A DNA stretch of 64,000 bases from Paenibacillus turpanensis (GCF_011421635.1 NZ_WTLI01000011.1:109180-173179); one strand, 5' to 3'. Counted from the stretch's first letter, positions 1-8,272 are shown. Translations and numbers: made by a program. Notes: generated from the letters alone by a model not told the origin.

Positions 1-32
1 GGAAGCAACGTTGTGAATGGGGGATGACGCGT

Positions 33-770
33 ATGGAAAAATGGTTTGGAGCGGATGCTGCGGGACTCGGGTTTGTCATGTTTAACCGGGAGCATTGGGC
101 TGCACTCATCGTTTCGCTGGCCGTTTCCGCAGCGATCGTGATTTGGCGGAAAGAGCTGCGACGGGGACAGGTGAACCGCATTGGAAGATGGCTGCTTGTC
201 GGAGTGCTGGTTTCCTTTGAAATCACACTGCAGCTGTGGTATGTAATCAATGGAGAATGGGCGCTGCGGTATTCGCTTCCGCTGCAGCTTTGCAGCATTA
301 CGCTGCTGCTCTCGGCCGTAATGGTGGCGAGAAAAAGCCGGACGCTTTATGAGCCTTTATATTTCCTCGGAATCGGCGGAGCGCTGCAGGCGCTGCTGAC
401 GCCCTCTCTTGATTTTGCATTTCCGCATATGCGCTTCATTCATTTTTTCGCAGCGCACGCGGCGATTATTGCGGCCAGCATATGGATGACGGCGGTAGAA
501 GAGCTTCGGCCTACCCTCCGCTCTGTGGGACGCGCCATGATGTGGCTGAACGGAATTGCTCTGATTGTATACCCGATCAATGAACTGACAGGGTCGAACT
601 ATATGTTTTTGTCACGCAAGCCGCCAAGCGCCTCCATATTGGATTTGCTGGCGCCGTGGCCGTGGTACATTTTACAGCTCGAGCTCATTGCAGCCGGTTG
701 TTTTCTGCTTCTTTGGCTGCCGGCAAGGGCAAAAGGACGTAAAAAAGCCGCTGTTTCCGGAAACGACTAA
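33..770 (+). CDS. YwaF-like (TIGR02206) integral membrane protein
   Basis: The product is about 245 residues and almost entirely hydrophobic, with roughly seven membrane segments separated by short basic loops. The order FNREHW near the N-terminus, a QLW/LQLCS core and a late WPWYILQLE stretch match the TIGR02206/YwaF family of membrane proteins, whose function is unknown. An ATG at 24 is possible, but it abuts the GGGGG at 19-23. The ATG at 33 has that purine run nine bases upstream and is preferred. The gene converges on a minus-strand gene, and the terminator of that neighbour overlaps its last codons. Family assignment is fairly sure; no function can be given. Confidence 0.75.
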   Translation: MEKWFGADAAGLGFVMFNREHWAALIVSLAVSAAIVIWRKELRRGQVNRIGRWLLVGVLVSFEITLQLWYVINGEWALRYSLPLQLCSITLLLSAVMVARKSRTLYEPLYFLGIGGALQALLTPSLDFAFPHMRFIHFFAAHAAIIAASIWMTAVEELRPTLRSVGRAMMWLNGIALIVYPINELTGSNYMFLSRKPPSASILDLLAPWPWYILQLELIAAGCFLLLWLPARAKGRKKAAVSGND

Positions 771-816
771 AGAGAATCTCTCTTTGAAGTCGAAGGATTG
801 ACCGGAAACTAGCGGC
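741..816 (-). terminator. Long-stem intrinsic terminator for the DUF4015 gene
   Basis: Arms 747-760 and 802-816 (GCCGCTGTTTCCGG against CCGGAAACTAGCGGC) pair with a one-base bulge. A second stem, AAAGAGA/TCTCTTT, sits inside the loop. On the minus strand the hairpin is followed by six T (741-746), so it terminates the leftward gene. It overlaps the stop codon and last codons of the rightward gene. Confidence 0.75.
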
Positions 817-833
817 GCAAGTATAGTTGTGAA

Positions 834-1988
834 TTATTTATATTGGACGCCTTCTGTGTATGAATTGTTAGCATCCCACAGCAGGTATTCGTTGACGCCA
901 TTATCCTTGAGCGCTTGGATTTGCGCTTCGATTTCTTTGGCGCCGTACGGAATATAGCCCTTTACCCAGGTCGCAGTGAAATCTTGAATCCACGGGCGGA
1001 CGATCGGCTTAAGCTCTCCGAGCGATTCCAGCTTCTTATGGGTGTCGATGGTCGCGCCGGCGATCGTTTGATACGGCGCAGCATCCGGTACAGGGGAGCC
1101 AAACCAGCCGGTTCCGTAATGGCTAGGGTAAATCATCGGACAAATAACGTCCACGTTGGCGGAAATTTTCTCGAAATCCTGCCCGATTCCTTCGGCAGCC
1201 GGTACAGATGCCGCGTAACCGAAAATATCGACGCTGACCCGCACGCCGAGCGGTGTGAGCTGCTCCTTGGCGTATTTGACGAAGTCCGCAACAATATCGA
1301 TGCGCTTGCGCTCATCCTTCTCGTACGTTAAGGTATCCGCCCGCTTTTCAAAGCCTTCCGGGAAACGTACATAGTCAAATTGAATCTCTTTAAAGCCTAA
1401 TGCTGCCGCTTCTTTCGCTACTGCAATGTTGTAATCCCAAACTTCCTTACGATAAGGATTTACAAAGCTGTCGCCTTTGCCGTTGCTCCATACGCTGCCA
1501 TCGCCGTTTACAAAAGAAAGATCAGGGCGTTTCTTGGCGAGGAAGGTGTCTTTAAAGACAACGACCCGGGCAATCGGGTACACTTCATGCTCTTTTAACG
1601 TGGTCATCAGCTTTTGGATGTCGGGAATCGCTTTTTCGATGGTCGCGAGGCCGGTGATTTCCGGGTTTTCCGTGGCATACGTAATGTATCCGCGGTCGTC
1701 CTTAATATCGATGACCAGTGAATTAAGCTCGGTGTCATCCATAAGCTTCAGCAGCTTTTCCAATCGGGCGCCGCCGGCACTGTATGCGGTCGAATAAACG
1801 CCTTTAATGACAGGGGCATCGGGCTGCGGATCCGACTTGTTCACGAGCGGTTTACCTGACTGTTCAATGAATGCGGCTTGCCTGGATGCTTCCGCAGCGG
1901 CGGTGAGCTGCTCGACGGTAACATCGTTAGCGGTAGAACCATTGGACAACTGACCTAGCAGAAGCATGAAAGCGGCTAATAACTCCAT
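834..1988 (-). CDS. Putative glycoside hydrolase, DUF4015 family, exported
   Basis: The protein has 384 residues. A short hydrophobic N-terminus (ELLAAFMLLLGQL) looks like a minimal signal or anchor, then a linker, then a TIM-barrel-like domain from about residue 60. Motifs GVYSTAYSAGG, NSLVIDIKDDRGYI, EIQFDYVRFPEG and VDIFGYAA are typical of the DUF4015 putative glycosyl hydrolase family. The acidic residues in DIKDD, FDYVRFPEG and DIFG are candidate catalytic positions by analogy with related barrels. Substrate is unknown; a surface or spore-coat polysaccharide is only a guess. A GGGAGAG ribosome site precedes the ATG. It is monocistronic, divergent from the MFS gene, with its own terminator. 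Confidence 0.8.
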   Translation of the reverse strand: MELLAAFMLLLGQLSNGSTANDVTVEQLTAAAEASRQAAFIEQSGKPLVNKSDPQPDAPVIKGVYSTAYSAGGARLEKLLKLMDDTELNSLVIDIKDDRGYITYATENPEITGLATIEKAIPDIQKLMTTLKEHEVYPIARVVVFKDTFLAKKRPDLSFVNGDGSVWSNGKGDSFVNPYRKEVWDYNIAVAKEAAALGFKEIQFDYVRFPEGFEKRADTLTYEKDERKRIDIVADFVKYAKEQLTPLGVRVSVDIFGYAASVPAAEGIGQDFEKISANVDVICPMIYPSHYGTGWFGSPVPDAAPYQTIAGATIDTHKKLESLGELKPIVRPWIQDFTATWVKGYIPYGAKEIEAQIQALKDNGVNEYLLWDANNSYTEGVQYK

Positions 1989-2083
1989 ATCTTTGTCTAC
2001 TCTCCCATTTTGAAGTAACTCTATTATAAGGCAAAAACCGACATGAGCCTATCAAAATTTATTGGTATATGCCATTTGCTGTC

Positions 2084-2107
2084 GCATCGTGGGATGCTTC
2101 TTTTTTT
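2084..2107 (+). terminator. Terminator-like hairpin upstream of the MFS gene
   Basis: GCATC/GATGC with a four-base loop (2084-2097) is followed by TTCTTTTTTT. It faces rightwards between two divergent genes, so no upstream rightward gene needs terminating. It could be a leader attenuator for the MFS gene or a chance feature; the stem is only five pairs. Confidence 0.35.
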
Positions 2108-2172
2108 ACATGGAATGTTGTAGGATATAGGAGTCAAACGAGAGATGAATTTCACTTTAACGTAGAGAGAAG

Positions 2173-3351
2173 ATGCTGGAGAGAATGCTAAAACAATTTC
2201 GAGTACTGCAGGCGATTACGTTTTCGTATTATGCGACTCAAGCGGTGCTGCTGCCTTTATTGCCTTTATATTTCCAGACGAAGGGATACACCTCGCTGCA
2301 AATCGGAGCGCTGATGAGCTTCGGCCCGTTTGTCGCCATTTTTGCTCAGCCGCTGTGGGGCTTTCTCAGCGACCGGTTTCAAACGGTAAAGAAAATTGTC
2401 TGGGGCCTGTGGGCGCTGATGCTGATCAGCAGCATCGGGTTATTCTCGGCAACAGATTATACACTTTCGTTCCTGTTCATGCTGCTCGTTTATTTCTTTC
2501 AAGTGCCCTCAGCGCCGCTGCTGGATTCACTGACGATTAAAGTGGCGCAGGAAACCGGGAAGTCGTACGGAGGCGTCCGACTGTTCGGTTCGTTAGGCTT
2601 TACGGCGATTGCGCTCAACTCGCATTGGATTTTGCAGTGGATCGGCGGGATCCAACATTTACAATATATGTATTGGGTATTGTGGATATTTCCACCATTG
2701 TTTTTGTTTTTCTTAAAGGATCAGCCGTCCAAAGGGGAGCGGATTTCTCTTAAGTCACTTAGTGTGATTTTGCAAAATAAGAGGCTGCTGTGGTTTCTTG
2801 CGATGGTGCTGGTGCTCATGATTCCGCACCGGATGAACGACGCTTTGTTCGGGCTTTACTTATCTGACCTTGGAGCTTCGGCTGCGTGGGTAGCAATAGC
2901 ATGGGCGCTTGCGTCCTCAAGCGAAGCTCCTACCTTTGCATTTTTGGGCCGGTATTTGAATCGGTTTCAGGAGCTGGCGCTGCTCGGTATTGTAGGGGTG
3001 CTCTACACAATCCGGTGGGGGATGTATGCACTTCTGGATGATCCGTATGTGCTCGGAATGTTGCAAACGATGCATTCGGTCACATTCGCGGTATTTTGGA
3101 TCGTTTCGGTTCAATATGTTGCCCGAACCGTTCCTCAGGAGCTCCAGACGACAGGACAATCGATGCTGGCCTCGGTTTTCTTAGGCTTATGCGGTGTGAT
3201 CGGCGGGTTCGCGGGAGGAGCGATTCAGGAGGCGTATGGAGGAGACGGAATGTACGCGTTTGGAGCAGTGTTAACTGCGGCTGCCGCTCTGCTGTTTTTC
3301 GGTACGAGAGCATATTACAGACGTTTGGATATGCGCATGCCATTAAAATAA
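2173..3351 (+). CDS. MFS transporter (MFS_1-like, 12 TM)
   Basis: The protein has 392 residues and about twelve membrane helices. The N-half carries motif A, GFLSDRFQTVKK, in the loop between helices 2 and 3. The start of the protein (ITFSYYATQAVLLPLLPLYF) is like the nucleoside-symporter/MFS_1-like branch. The substrate cannot be told from sequence. A TTLYFQTKGY-like loop and an even spread of helices suggest a complete protein. It stands alone, divergent from the DUF4015 gene, and ends just before the long palindrome at 3361. GAGAGAAG precedes the ATG. Confidence 0.8.
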   Translation: MLERMLKQFRVLQAITFSYYATQAVLLPLLPLYFQTKGYTSLQIGALMSFGPFVAIFAQPLWGFLSDRFQTVKKIVWGLWALMLISSIGLFSATDYTLSFLFMLLVYFFQVPSAPLLDSLTIKVAQETGKSYGGVRLFGSLGFTAIALNSHWILQWIGGIQHLQYMYWVLWIFPPLFLFFLKDQPSKGERISLKSLSVILQNKRLLWFLAMVLVLMIPHRMNDALFGLYLSDLGASAAWVAIAWALASSSEAPTFAFLGRYLNRFQELALLGIVGVLYTIRWGMYALLDDPYVLGMLQTMHSVTFAVFWIVSVQYVARTVPQELQTTGQSMLASVFLGLCGVIGGFAGGAIQEAYGGDGMYAFGAVLTAAAALLFFGTRAYYRRLDMRMPLK

Positions 3352-3360
3352 TACGGAAAC

Positions 3361-3447
3361 AAAAAAACCGCCAACCTTGATGAGCTGTACCCCTAATGTT
3401 AGACATAATCTAACGTTGGAGGTGCAGTTCACGGTTGACGGTTTTTT
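3361..3447. repeat. 87-bp imperfect palindrome acting as bidirectional terminator, IS-end-like core
   Basis: The whole interval folds into one hairpin. AAAAAACCGCCAACC at the left pairs with GGTTGACGGTTTTTT at the right, and an inner GAGCTGTACCCC/GGAGGTGCAGTTC plus ATGTTAGA/TCTAACGTT extend the stem with a three-base indel. Outer A and T runs would terminate transcription on both strands, fitting its place between convergent genes. The inner half (GTACCCC then GTTAGAC) resembles ends of IS3-family elements. No transposase is nearby. Confidence 0.7.
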
Positions 3448-3461
3448 CTATAGATCAAACG

Positions 3462-3656
3462 CTATTGCAAAAGCTGTTGTTTCTGGTGCTCGCAAATGCT
3501 GTACTTAATAATATCCAGTGCATCTTCCGCTTCTAATTGCGCCAGCCCATCCCGCAATACGATAACGGATTCCAATTCTTCTTTCTTGAGAGTGGGATAC
3601 ATCTTTGGGGAACATCTCATGACAATGCTTGCTAATGTAACGGTTTCCATGTTCAT
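3462..3656 (-). CDS. Conserved-type small hypothetical protein, 64 aa
   Basis: This small acidic-basic, probably alpha-helical protein has no membrane segment. Its C-half is EDALDIIKYSICEHQKQQLLQ-like and rich in charged residues. It is supported by a very good ribosome site, GGAGGGTGAT, four to five bases before the ATG. The palindrome at 3361 serves as its terminator. It lies downstream of, and in the same direction as, the YitT gene about 90 bases away. I do not recognise a family. Confidence 0.6.
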   Translation of the reverse strand: MNMETVTLASIVMRCSPKMYPTLKKEELESVIVLRDGLAQLEAEDALDIIKYSICEHQKQQLLQ

Positions 3657-3747
3657 GGTAGATCACCCTCCAATAGCAGAATTGGTTTCGATACTTCTCC
3701 AGTATATCATATCCCTCTATGTATTTTTAATGGATAATTCAGTGAGT

Positions 3748-4566
3748 TTAGGTCCGCCTGAATTCTCCCATAACACCGACGGTTTCTACGATGTTCACAA
3801 ACGCTTTGGGGTCGGTCTCCTTAATAATTTTGCGCAGCTCGGCTAATTCATAGCGGGTGGTGACGGTCATTATCATATCCCGCTCTTGATGGGTGAACGC
3901 TCCCTGCGTCTTGATTGTGGTGACGCCGCGCGGAATTTTTAGCAGCTGCTCAATCATTTTTTGTTTCTGTGTTGTAATGATAAAGGCCGTAACCTTGATA
4001 TGCCGAATATGAATTGTATCTACGATTCTTCCGGCAATGTAGATCGAGAGCATCGAAAACAATGCAGGGTCCCAGCTGCCTTTATAGTAGCCGAGGGCGG
4101 CAATAATAATGCCGTTGATGGCAAAAAGGAACGTCCCGAGAGGGAAATCCCGCGTTCTTGTAATAATCGCAGCGATAATGTCCATCCCGCCCGTTGAGCC
4201 TCCCGCCCGGAACGAGATTCCTGTGCCGAATCCGATAAGCACACCGCCGAATATGGCCGCTAGCATCGGCTCGCTGTTGAATTGATATTCGGGGATCAGC
4301 TGCATGAACCAGGTGGTGACTATAACGGATAAAATGCTCAGCACGATAAAACGTCTGCCGATGGTTCTCCAGCCCCAGATTAAGATCGGAACATTAAGTG
4401 CGAAATACGTAATACCGATATTCCAATTGGTTAAATAACCAAGAAACATCGCGATACCTGAGATGCCGCCGCTGATCATCGAATGCGGGATTAAAAATTG
4501 GTTGAATCCCCAGGCTGCAAGAGCTGCCCCGATTATGATCGATCCATACTCGAATAGTGCTTTCAT
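3748..4566 (-). CDS. YitT family membrane protein (YitT_membrane + DUF2179)
   Basis: The protein has 272 residues. About five or six membrane segments occupy residues 5-175, with the family signatures GFNQFLIPHSMISGGISGIA and FGTGISFRAGGSTGGMDIIA. A C-terminal soluble DUF2179 domain follows (about 200-270). YitT proteins are widespread in Firmicutes; their role is poorly defined. The reading frame is open back to 4632, but that would overlap the upstream gene. The ATG at 4566 has TGGAGGCG seven bases upstream and begins MKALFEYG, as in homologues. The upstream DUF4178 gene lies 52 bases away and is probably co-transcribed. Confidence 0.88.
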   Translation of the reverse strand: MKALFEYGSIIIGAALAAWGFNQFLIPHSMISGGISGIAMFLGYLTNWNIGITYFALNVPILIWGWRTIGRRFIVLSILSVIVTTWFMQLIPEYQFNSEPMLAAIFGGVLIGFGTGISFRAGGSTGGMDIIAAIITRTRDFPLGTFLFAINGIIIAALGYYKGSWDPALFSMLSIYIAGRIVDTIHIRHIKVTAFIITTQKQKMIEQLLKIPRGVTTIKTQGAFTHQERDMIMTVTTRYELAELRKIIKETDPKAFVNIVETVGVMGEFRRT

Positions 4567-4618
4567 TCGTTCGCCTCCAGCTGTGCTTGCCGATTGGGCG
4601 GATTCCAAGGGGGAACGT

Positions 4619-5152
4619 TTATTTCGAAGCACGCATAAAGGAAATCTCCGATTCCGATACGCGCTTCCCTTCCATGGCTACAAATTTCCCGTCCTGCCAT
4701 TGAAGGTAGAAAAACTGGTTGTTGCCACCCAAATAACGCCAAAGTGTGACGTCATCGCCGCTGCGGAAATCCGTGTTGCCCTCCGTACGCGTAAAATCAT
4801 TGCGCGTATATTCCAAATTGTAGGTCGTTCTTCCATCAAGCACAAGCTCGGTAGGAACGTCGCTTGGATTATCAAGGGCTCCTTCCAAGAATGTGCAGAG
4901 ACAGCAATCGTAAATTCGGCCTTTTTCTACGATCAAGCAAATAATTGTACGGCCGTTTTGCAAATAATAAGCAAAACGGTGAGGAGGATAGCCGCGGTCG
5001 GAATAAATCACTTTTCCCGACACGATATATTCTTCCAAATCAACGGTTATAATATCACCGACGCTTGTATTTTCAAATGGATTAAACGGCTGCTCCGAAG
5101 GGGGGATTCGTTCAGGCTTCAGCAGATTTCCAATGCGTTTAAAAATAGACAT
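4619..5152 (-). CDS. DUF4178 domain-containing protein
   Basis: The protein has 177 residues and no signal peptide. The mid-section VGDIITVDLEEYIVSGKVIY, then FAYYLQNG, LWRYLGGNNQFFYLQW and DGKFVAMEGKRV fits the beta-rich DUF4178 family. Family members are often encoded with DUF350 membrane proteins and polyamine-type ligases or synthases. Here a DUF350/ATP-grasp operon exists about 48 kb away, not next to it. It is the first gene of a leftward unit with YitT, starting opposite the helicase leader. Function is unknown. Confidence 0.72.
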   Translation of the reverse strand: MSIFKRIGNLLKPERIPPSEQPFNPFENTSVGDIITVDLEEYIVSGKVIYSDRGYPPHRFAYYLQNGRTIICLIVEKGRIYDCCLCTFLEGALDNPSDVPTELVLDGRTTYNLEYTRNDFTRTEGNTDFRSGDDVTLWRYLGGNNQFFYLQWQDGKFVAMEGKRVSESEISFMRASK

Positions 5153-5292
5153 AGTGATCCCTCATTTGCTTTAATGTTTACTTAACCATGAAATACGGAA
5201 TGAAAAAGATTTCGTTTCATCTGTATTGTGATGCGATTGTTGTGTCACTATGGCAACTAAAAGCATATGATGGGAAAACGCCGCTCCATACA

Positions 5293-5323
5293 TTGGCAAT
5301 TGTCCGGCAAACTATGCTATAAT
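5293..5323 (+). promoter_or_regulatory. SigA-type extended -10 promoter of the helicase gene
   Basis: TATAAT at 5318-5323 is preceded by TG one base upstream (extended -10). TTGGCA at 5293-5298 lies 19 bases away, a slightly long spacer that the extended -10 would tolerate. Transcription would start near 5330, leaving a leader of about 130 nt before the TTG start. Confidence 0.55.
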
Positions 5324-5366
5324 GATTTGAATGTTCTTAAAGGTTACGTCAGTTAGATTAAACTCG

Positions 5367-5439
5367 GCTCCGGAAGGAGCTTTTGTTTTGGGCGCAAGTG
5401 GGAACTTTTAAGGATAATGAGAAAGGGGCAAACTGCCCC
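5367..5439 (+). promoter_or_regulatory. Structured 5' leader of the DEAD-box helicase: two hairpins
   Basis: Hairpin 1 is GCTCC-GGAA-GGAGC (5367-5380), with a GNRA tetraloop, followed by TTTTGTTTTG, so it is terminator-like. Hairpin 2 is GGGGCA-AAC-TGCCCC (5425-5439) and ends six bases before the ribosome site. Cold-shock helicase mRNAs often have regulated leaders; attenuation or translational masking here is inference. Confidence 0.45.
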
Positions 5440-5461
5440 ATTACAAAGGAGTAGAAAGCGA

Positions 5462-7081
5462 TTGACAACGTTTCAAGATTTTAACCTGGATCCGAAGGTA
5501 GTAAAAGCAATTACGGAGATGGGCTTCGAAGAGCCGACCCCAATTCAGGAGAAGGCGATTCCGATCGCGATGGAAAATCGCGACATGTTCGGCCAAGCAC
5601 AGACGGGAACAGGAAAGACGGCAGCTTTTGCCATCCCGCTTATTAATAAAATTGATCCGGCCGAAGAAAGAATCGTGGCCCTGATTATGACCCCGACTCG
5701 CGAGCTCGCCATTCAAGTCGCAGAAGAAATCAGCAAGCTGAGCCGCTTTAAGCAGGTTCGTTCGCTGCCGATCTATGGCGGTCAGGACATTGTACGCCAA
5801 ATTCGAGCATTGAAGAAGCGTCCGCAGGTCATTATCGGTACACCTGGACGTTTGCTCGACCATATCAACCGTAAGACGATCCGTTTGGACGATGTGCAGA
5901 CGGTAATCTTGGATGAAGCGGATGAAATGCTGGATATGGGCTTCATGGAGGACATTACGTCGATCCTGAGCCTGGTGCCGGAAGAACGCCAAACGATGCT
6001 GTTCTCCGCAACGATGCCGCCGAACATCCAGAAGCTGGCGAATCAGTTCTTGAAATCGCCGGAGCATGTATCCGTCGTTCCGAAGCAGATAACGGCACCG
6101 CTGATTCAGCAGGCCTACATCGAATTGAACGAGAAGCAAAAGTTCGAGGGCTTAAGCCGATTGCTTGATATGGAATCACCGGAGCTTGCGATCGTATTCG
6201 GCCGCACGAAGCGCCGTGTCGACGAGCTTGCGGAAGCTCTGCAAAAGCGCGGCTATTCGGCAGACGGCCTGCATGGCGACTTGTCGCAAAACCAGCGTGA
6301 TGCGGTTATGCGCAAATTCCGCGACGGCAGCATTGACGTGCTGGTTGCAACGGACGTTGCAGCGCGTGGACTTGACGTTTCCGGCGTAACGCATGTTATT
6401 AACTTTGACCTTCCGCAGGACCCGGAAAGCTATGTTCACCGTATCGGTCGTACCGGCCGCGCCGGTAAGGAAGGCACCGCGTGGACGTTTGTAACGCCGC
6501 GTGAAATCGATCATTTGCATTTTATCGAAAAGCTGACTCGCCAGAAAATTGCAAAGAAGCCGCTGCCAAGCTTAGCAGAGGCGATCGAAGGAAAGCAGAA
6601 GGTAACGGCGGAGCGGATCCTGGATACGATTCAGGCAGAGGATTTTAATGAATTTAAAGGCCTTTCGATTCAGTTGTTGGAGCAATACGATTCGGTTCAC
6701 CTGCTGGCTGCAGCGATTAAGCTGTTAACCGGTCCAACAAAGAGCGAGGTTCAAATCGAGCTTACACCGGAGGAGCCGCTGCGTGCCAAGAAGCGCAGAA
6801 TGGACGTACGCAACTCCGGCCGCCGATTTGAAGGCGGTGGTGGACGCTTTGGCGGTGGAAACCGCTCCGGCGGCGGCTCCGGCCGTTCGGGAGACCGCAA
6901 GGAAGGCGGTCGCGGCGGCTACCGTAATGAAGGCGGACGCGGTGGTTACCGCGAAGACCGCGGTGAAGGCGGATATCGCGACCGTACGCGCAGCGGAGAT
7001 AAAATTACAAGAGGGCCTCGCCCGACGACTGGAAGCAAACCGACGGGTGATTCGAATCCGAAGGATTTTGCAAAGATTTAA
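5462..7081 (+). CDS. cshA: DEAD-box ATP-dependent RNA helicase, CshA type
   Basis: The RNA-dependent ATPase unwinds short duplexes and works in cold adaptation, ribosome assembly and mRNA decay. The helicase motifs are in order: GFEEPTPIQ (Q motif), [10 protein letters not shown] (I), PTRELA (Ia), TPGRLLDH (Ib), DEAD at about residue 155 (II), SAT (III), [11 protein letters not shown] (V) and [10 protein letters not shown] (VI). The C-terminal 80 residues are a disordered Gly/Arg tail with GGRGGYR-type repeats. The TTG at 5462 is chosen because AAAGGAG ends ten bases upstream and the protein then begins TTFQDFNL, as in homologues; an ATG at 5417 has no such site. Length 539. Terminator at 7088. 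Confidence 0.93.
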   Translation: MTTFQDFNLDPKVVKAITEMGFEEPTPIQEKAIPIAMENRDMFGQAQTGTGKTAAFAIPLINKIDPAEERIVALIMTPTRELAIQVAEEISKLSRFKQVRSLPIYGGQDIVRQIRALKKRPQVIIGTPGRLLDHINRKTIRLDDVQTVILDEADEMLDMGFMEDITSILSLVPEERQTMLFSATMPPNIQKLANQFLKSPEHVSVVPKQITAPLIQQAYIELNEKQKFEGLSRLLDMESPELAIVFGRTKRRVDELAEALQKRGYSADGLHGDLSQNQRDAVMRKFRDGSIDVLVATDVAARGLDVSGVTHVINFDLPQDPESYVHRIGRTGRAGKEGTAWTFVTPREIDHLHFIEKLTRQKIAKKPLPSLAEAIEGKQKVTAERILDTIQAEDFNEFKGLSIQLLEQYDSVHLLAAAIKLLTGPTKSEVQIELTPEEPLRAKKRRMDVRNSGRRFEGGGGRFGGGNRSGGGSGRSGDRKEGGRGGYRNEGGRGGYREDRGEGGYRDRTRSGDKITRGPRPTTGSKPTGDSNPKDFAKI

Positions 7082-7087
7082 TGGCTG

Positions 7088-7117
7088 GGGAAGCCCTCAA
7101 GAGGGGGCTTCCCTTTT
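7088..7117 (+). terminator. Intrinsic terminator after the helicase gene
   Basis: GGGAAGCCC (7088-7096) pairs with GGGCTTCCC (7105-7113), followed by TTTTCTTT. Confidence 0.85.
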
Positions 7118-7169
7118 CTTTCCTAACCGACTGTATTATAGTTAAAGAAAACCGCAAGGAGGAGCTGCT

Positions 7170-7985
7170 TTGGAATTTCGCGGAATGATGGGCGGGCTGT
7201 ACCGAATCTCCGAATGGATCATGCGTTTTTCGACCATTAACTTACTTTGGGTGATCTGTTCCATACCGATTTTTTATTTATTAGTTTCCGGGGTTATGGC
7301 TCAAACGACGGATCAATTAATCTCGGTCCTTATATTAATGGCCATTTTATCGCCGTTTACTTTGTTTCCTGCTACCTCAGCGATGTTCGTCGTTGTCCGC
7401 AAATGGGTGACGGGGAACGAGGATGTTCCGCTGTTTAAAACCTACTTCCGCGGCTATAAGGAAAACTATGTAGCCAGTATGCTTGGCGGCATTATCTATG
7501 TGGTTTTAAGCGTCATTATGGTCATAAATTACCGTTTCTACATCGGACAAGAAGGCACCTTAGAGTATTTAAGCATCTTGTTCGTCGCTTTAGGTGTCGT
7601 GCTTATGGCTTCTTTGTTCACGTTTTTCTGCATTCAGGTTCATCTTCATATGAAGCTGCTGCACGTTCTGAAAAATTCCATCCTGTTGACGGTAGGACAG
7701 CCGATTCGAACGATCATGACAATTTTAACGAACGGTTTTATTCTTTACTTGAGCTTTTTTCAGTTTACGTTTTTAATCCCGTTTTTTATGGGCACGTTAA
7801 TTGCGTATACGACGTTTTGGCAGTTCAATATCGGTTTTACGAAGATCACAGAGAAGATTCAGGCGTTGGAAGAACGGAACAATGAAGCGGACGGGGAAGA
7901 CGGTTCGGCTGATGCAAGCGATACATTCACGGAAAAGGCAGCCTCTGTGGAAGAGAAGCAAGACAACGCCGCTGACCGGAAGTAA
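7170..7985 (+). CDS. YesL-like (DUF624) membrane protein
   Basis: The protein has 271 residues. The N-terminus GLYRISEWIMRFSTINLLW is the hallmark of the DUF624/YesL family, followed by about five membrane helices. The C-terminal 45 residues are hydrophilic and acidic (EADGEDGSADASD). YesL proteins are often found with carbohydrate-utilisation genes; here the neighbours are a helicase and an RNA gene, so no pathway can be assigned. It starts at TTG with AAGGAGGAG five bases upstream. A TATTATAG-like -10 lies just upstream, so it probably has its own promoter. Confidence 0.85.
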   Translation: MEFRGMMGGLYRISEWIMRFSTINLLWVICSIPIFYLLVSGVMAQTTDQLISVLILMAILSPFTLFPATSAMFVVVRKWVTGNEDVPLFKTYFRGYKENYVASMLGGIIYVVLSVIMVINYRFYIGQEGTLEYLSILFVALGVVLMASLFTFFCIQVHLHMKLLHVLKNSILLTVGQPIRTIMTILTNGFILYLSFFQFTFLIPFFMGTLIAYTTFWQFNIGFTKITEKIQALEERNNEADGEDGSADASDTFTEKAASVEEKQDNAADRK

Positions 7986-8048
7986 GAGGGGATCCAGCAG
8001 CCCGTATAGGATTGGCAGGCCTTCCAAAACATTCGACCTCGGCGTCGG

Positions 8049-8077
8049 TTTACTTTCGCAGCGGATGGGGCTATAAT
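8049..8077 (+). promoter_or_regulatory. SigA promoter of the 6S-like RNA
   Basis: TTTACT (8049-8054), a 17-base spacer and a perfect TATAAT (8072-8077). The start would be near 8084-8086, exactly where the structured RNA begins, with no coding region downstream. Confidence 0.7.
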
Positions 8078-8084
8078 AAAAACA

Positions 8085-8272
8085 ACAAAATCCTGCGATG
8101 TACGTTACGGTTATTCGTTGTTTTGAACCAATGAATTGTTTCTAGGGAGACCTACATTTCTCTGATGCTGACACGCCCTCGAAAGGGGACTTCAAATAGG
8201 CAGAGACGCGGTCACCCACCTGCGAGAGCGGGTTCGAAACACAGGAACCGGACGGCATTGGCGGGTTTTTTG
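8085..8272 (+). ncRNA. ssrS: Probable 6S RNA (RNA polymerase-binding regulatory RNA)
   Basis: This 190-nt non-coding interval has its own promoter and a T-rich end (TTTTTT at 8266-8271, then more T). Its ends pair: ATCC..CGATG near 8090-8100 with CATTGGCGGGT near 8256-8266, forming a closing stem around a long, mostly unpaired centre. Internal strings TTTTGAACC, TTTCTAGGGAGACCT, GGACTTCAA and GTCACCCACC are what I recall of Firmicute 6S RNAs. 6S RNA mimics an open promoter and sequesters the SigA holoenzyme in stationary phase. A covariance-model search would settle it. Confidence 0.7.

Noticed and set aside
915..1331. Long opposite-strand frames inside the DUF4015, xylB, galE, cshA and similar genes
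   Set aside because: They are antisense shadows caused by codon bias, without start signals or family resemblance.
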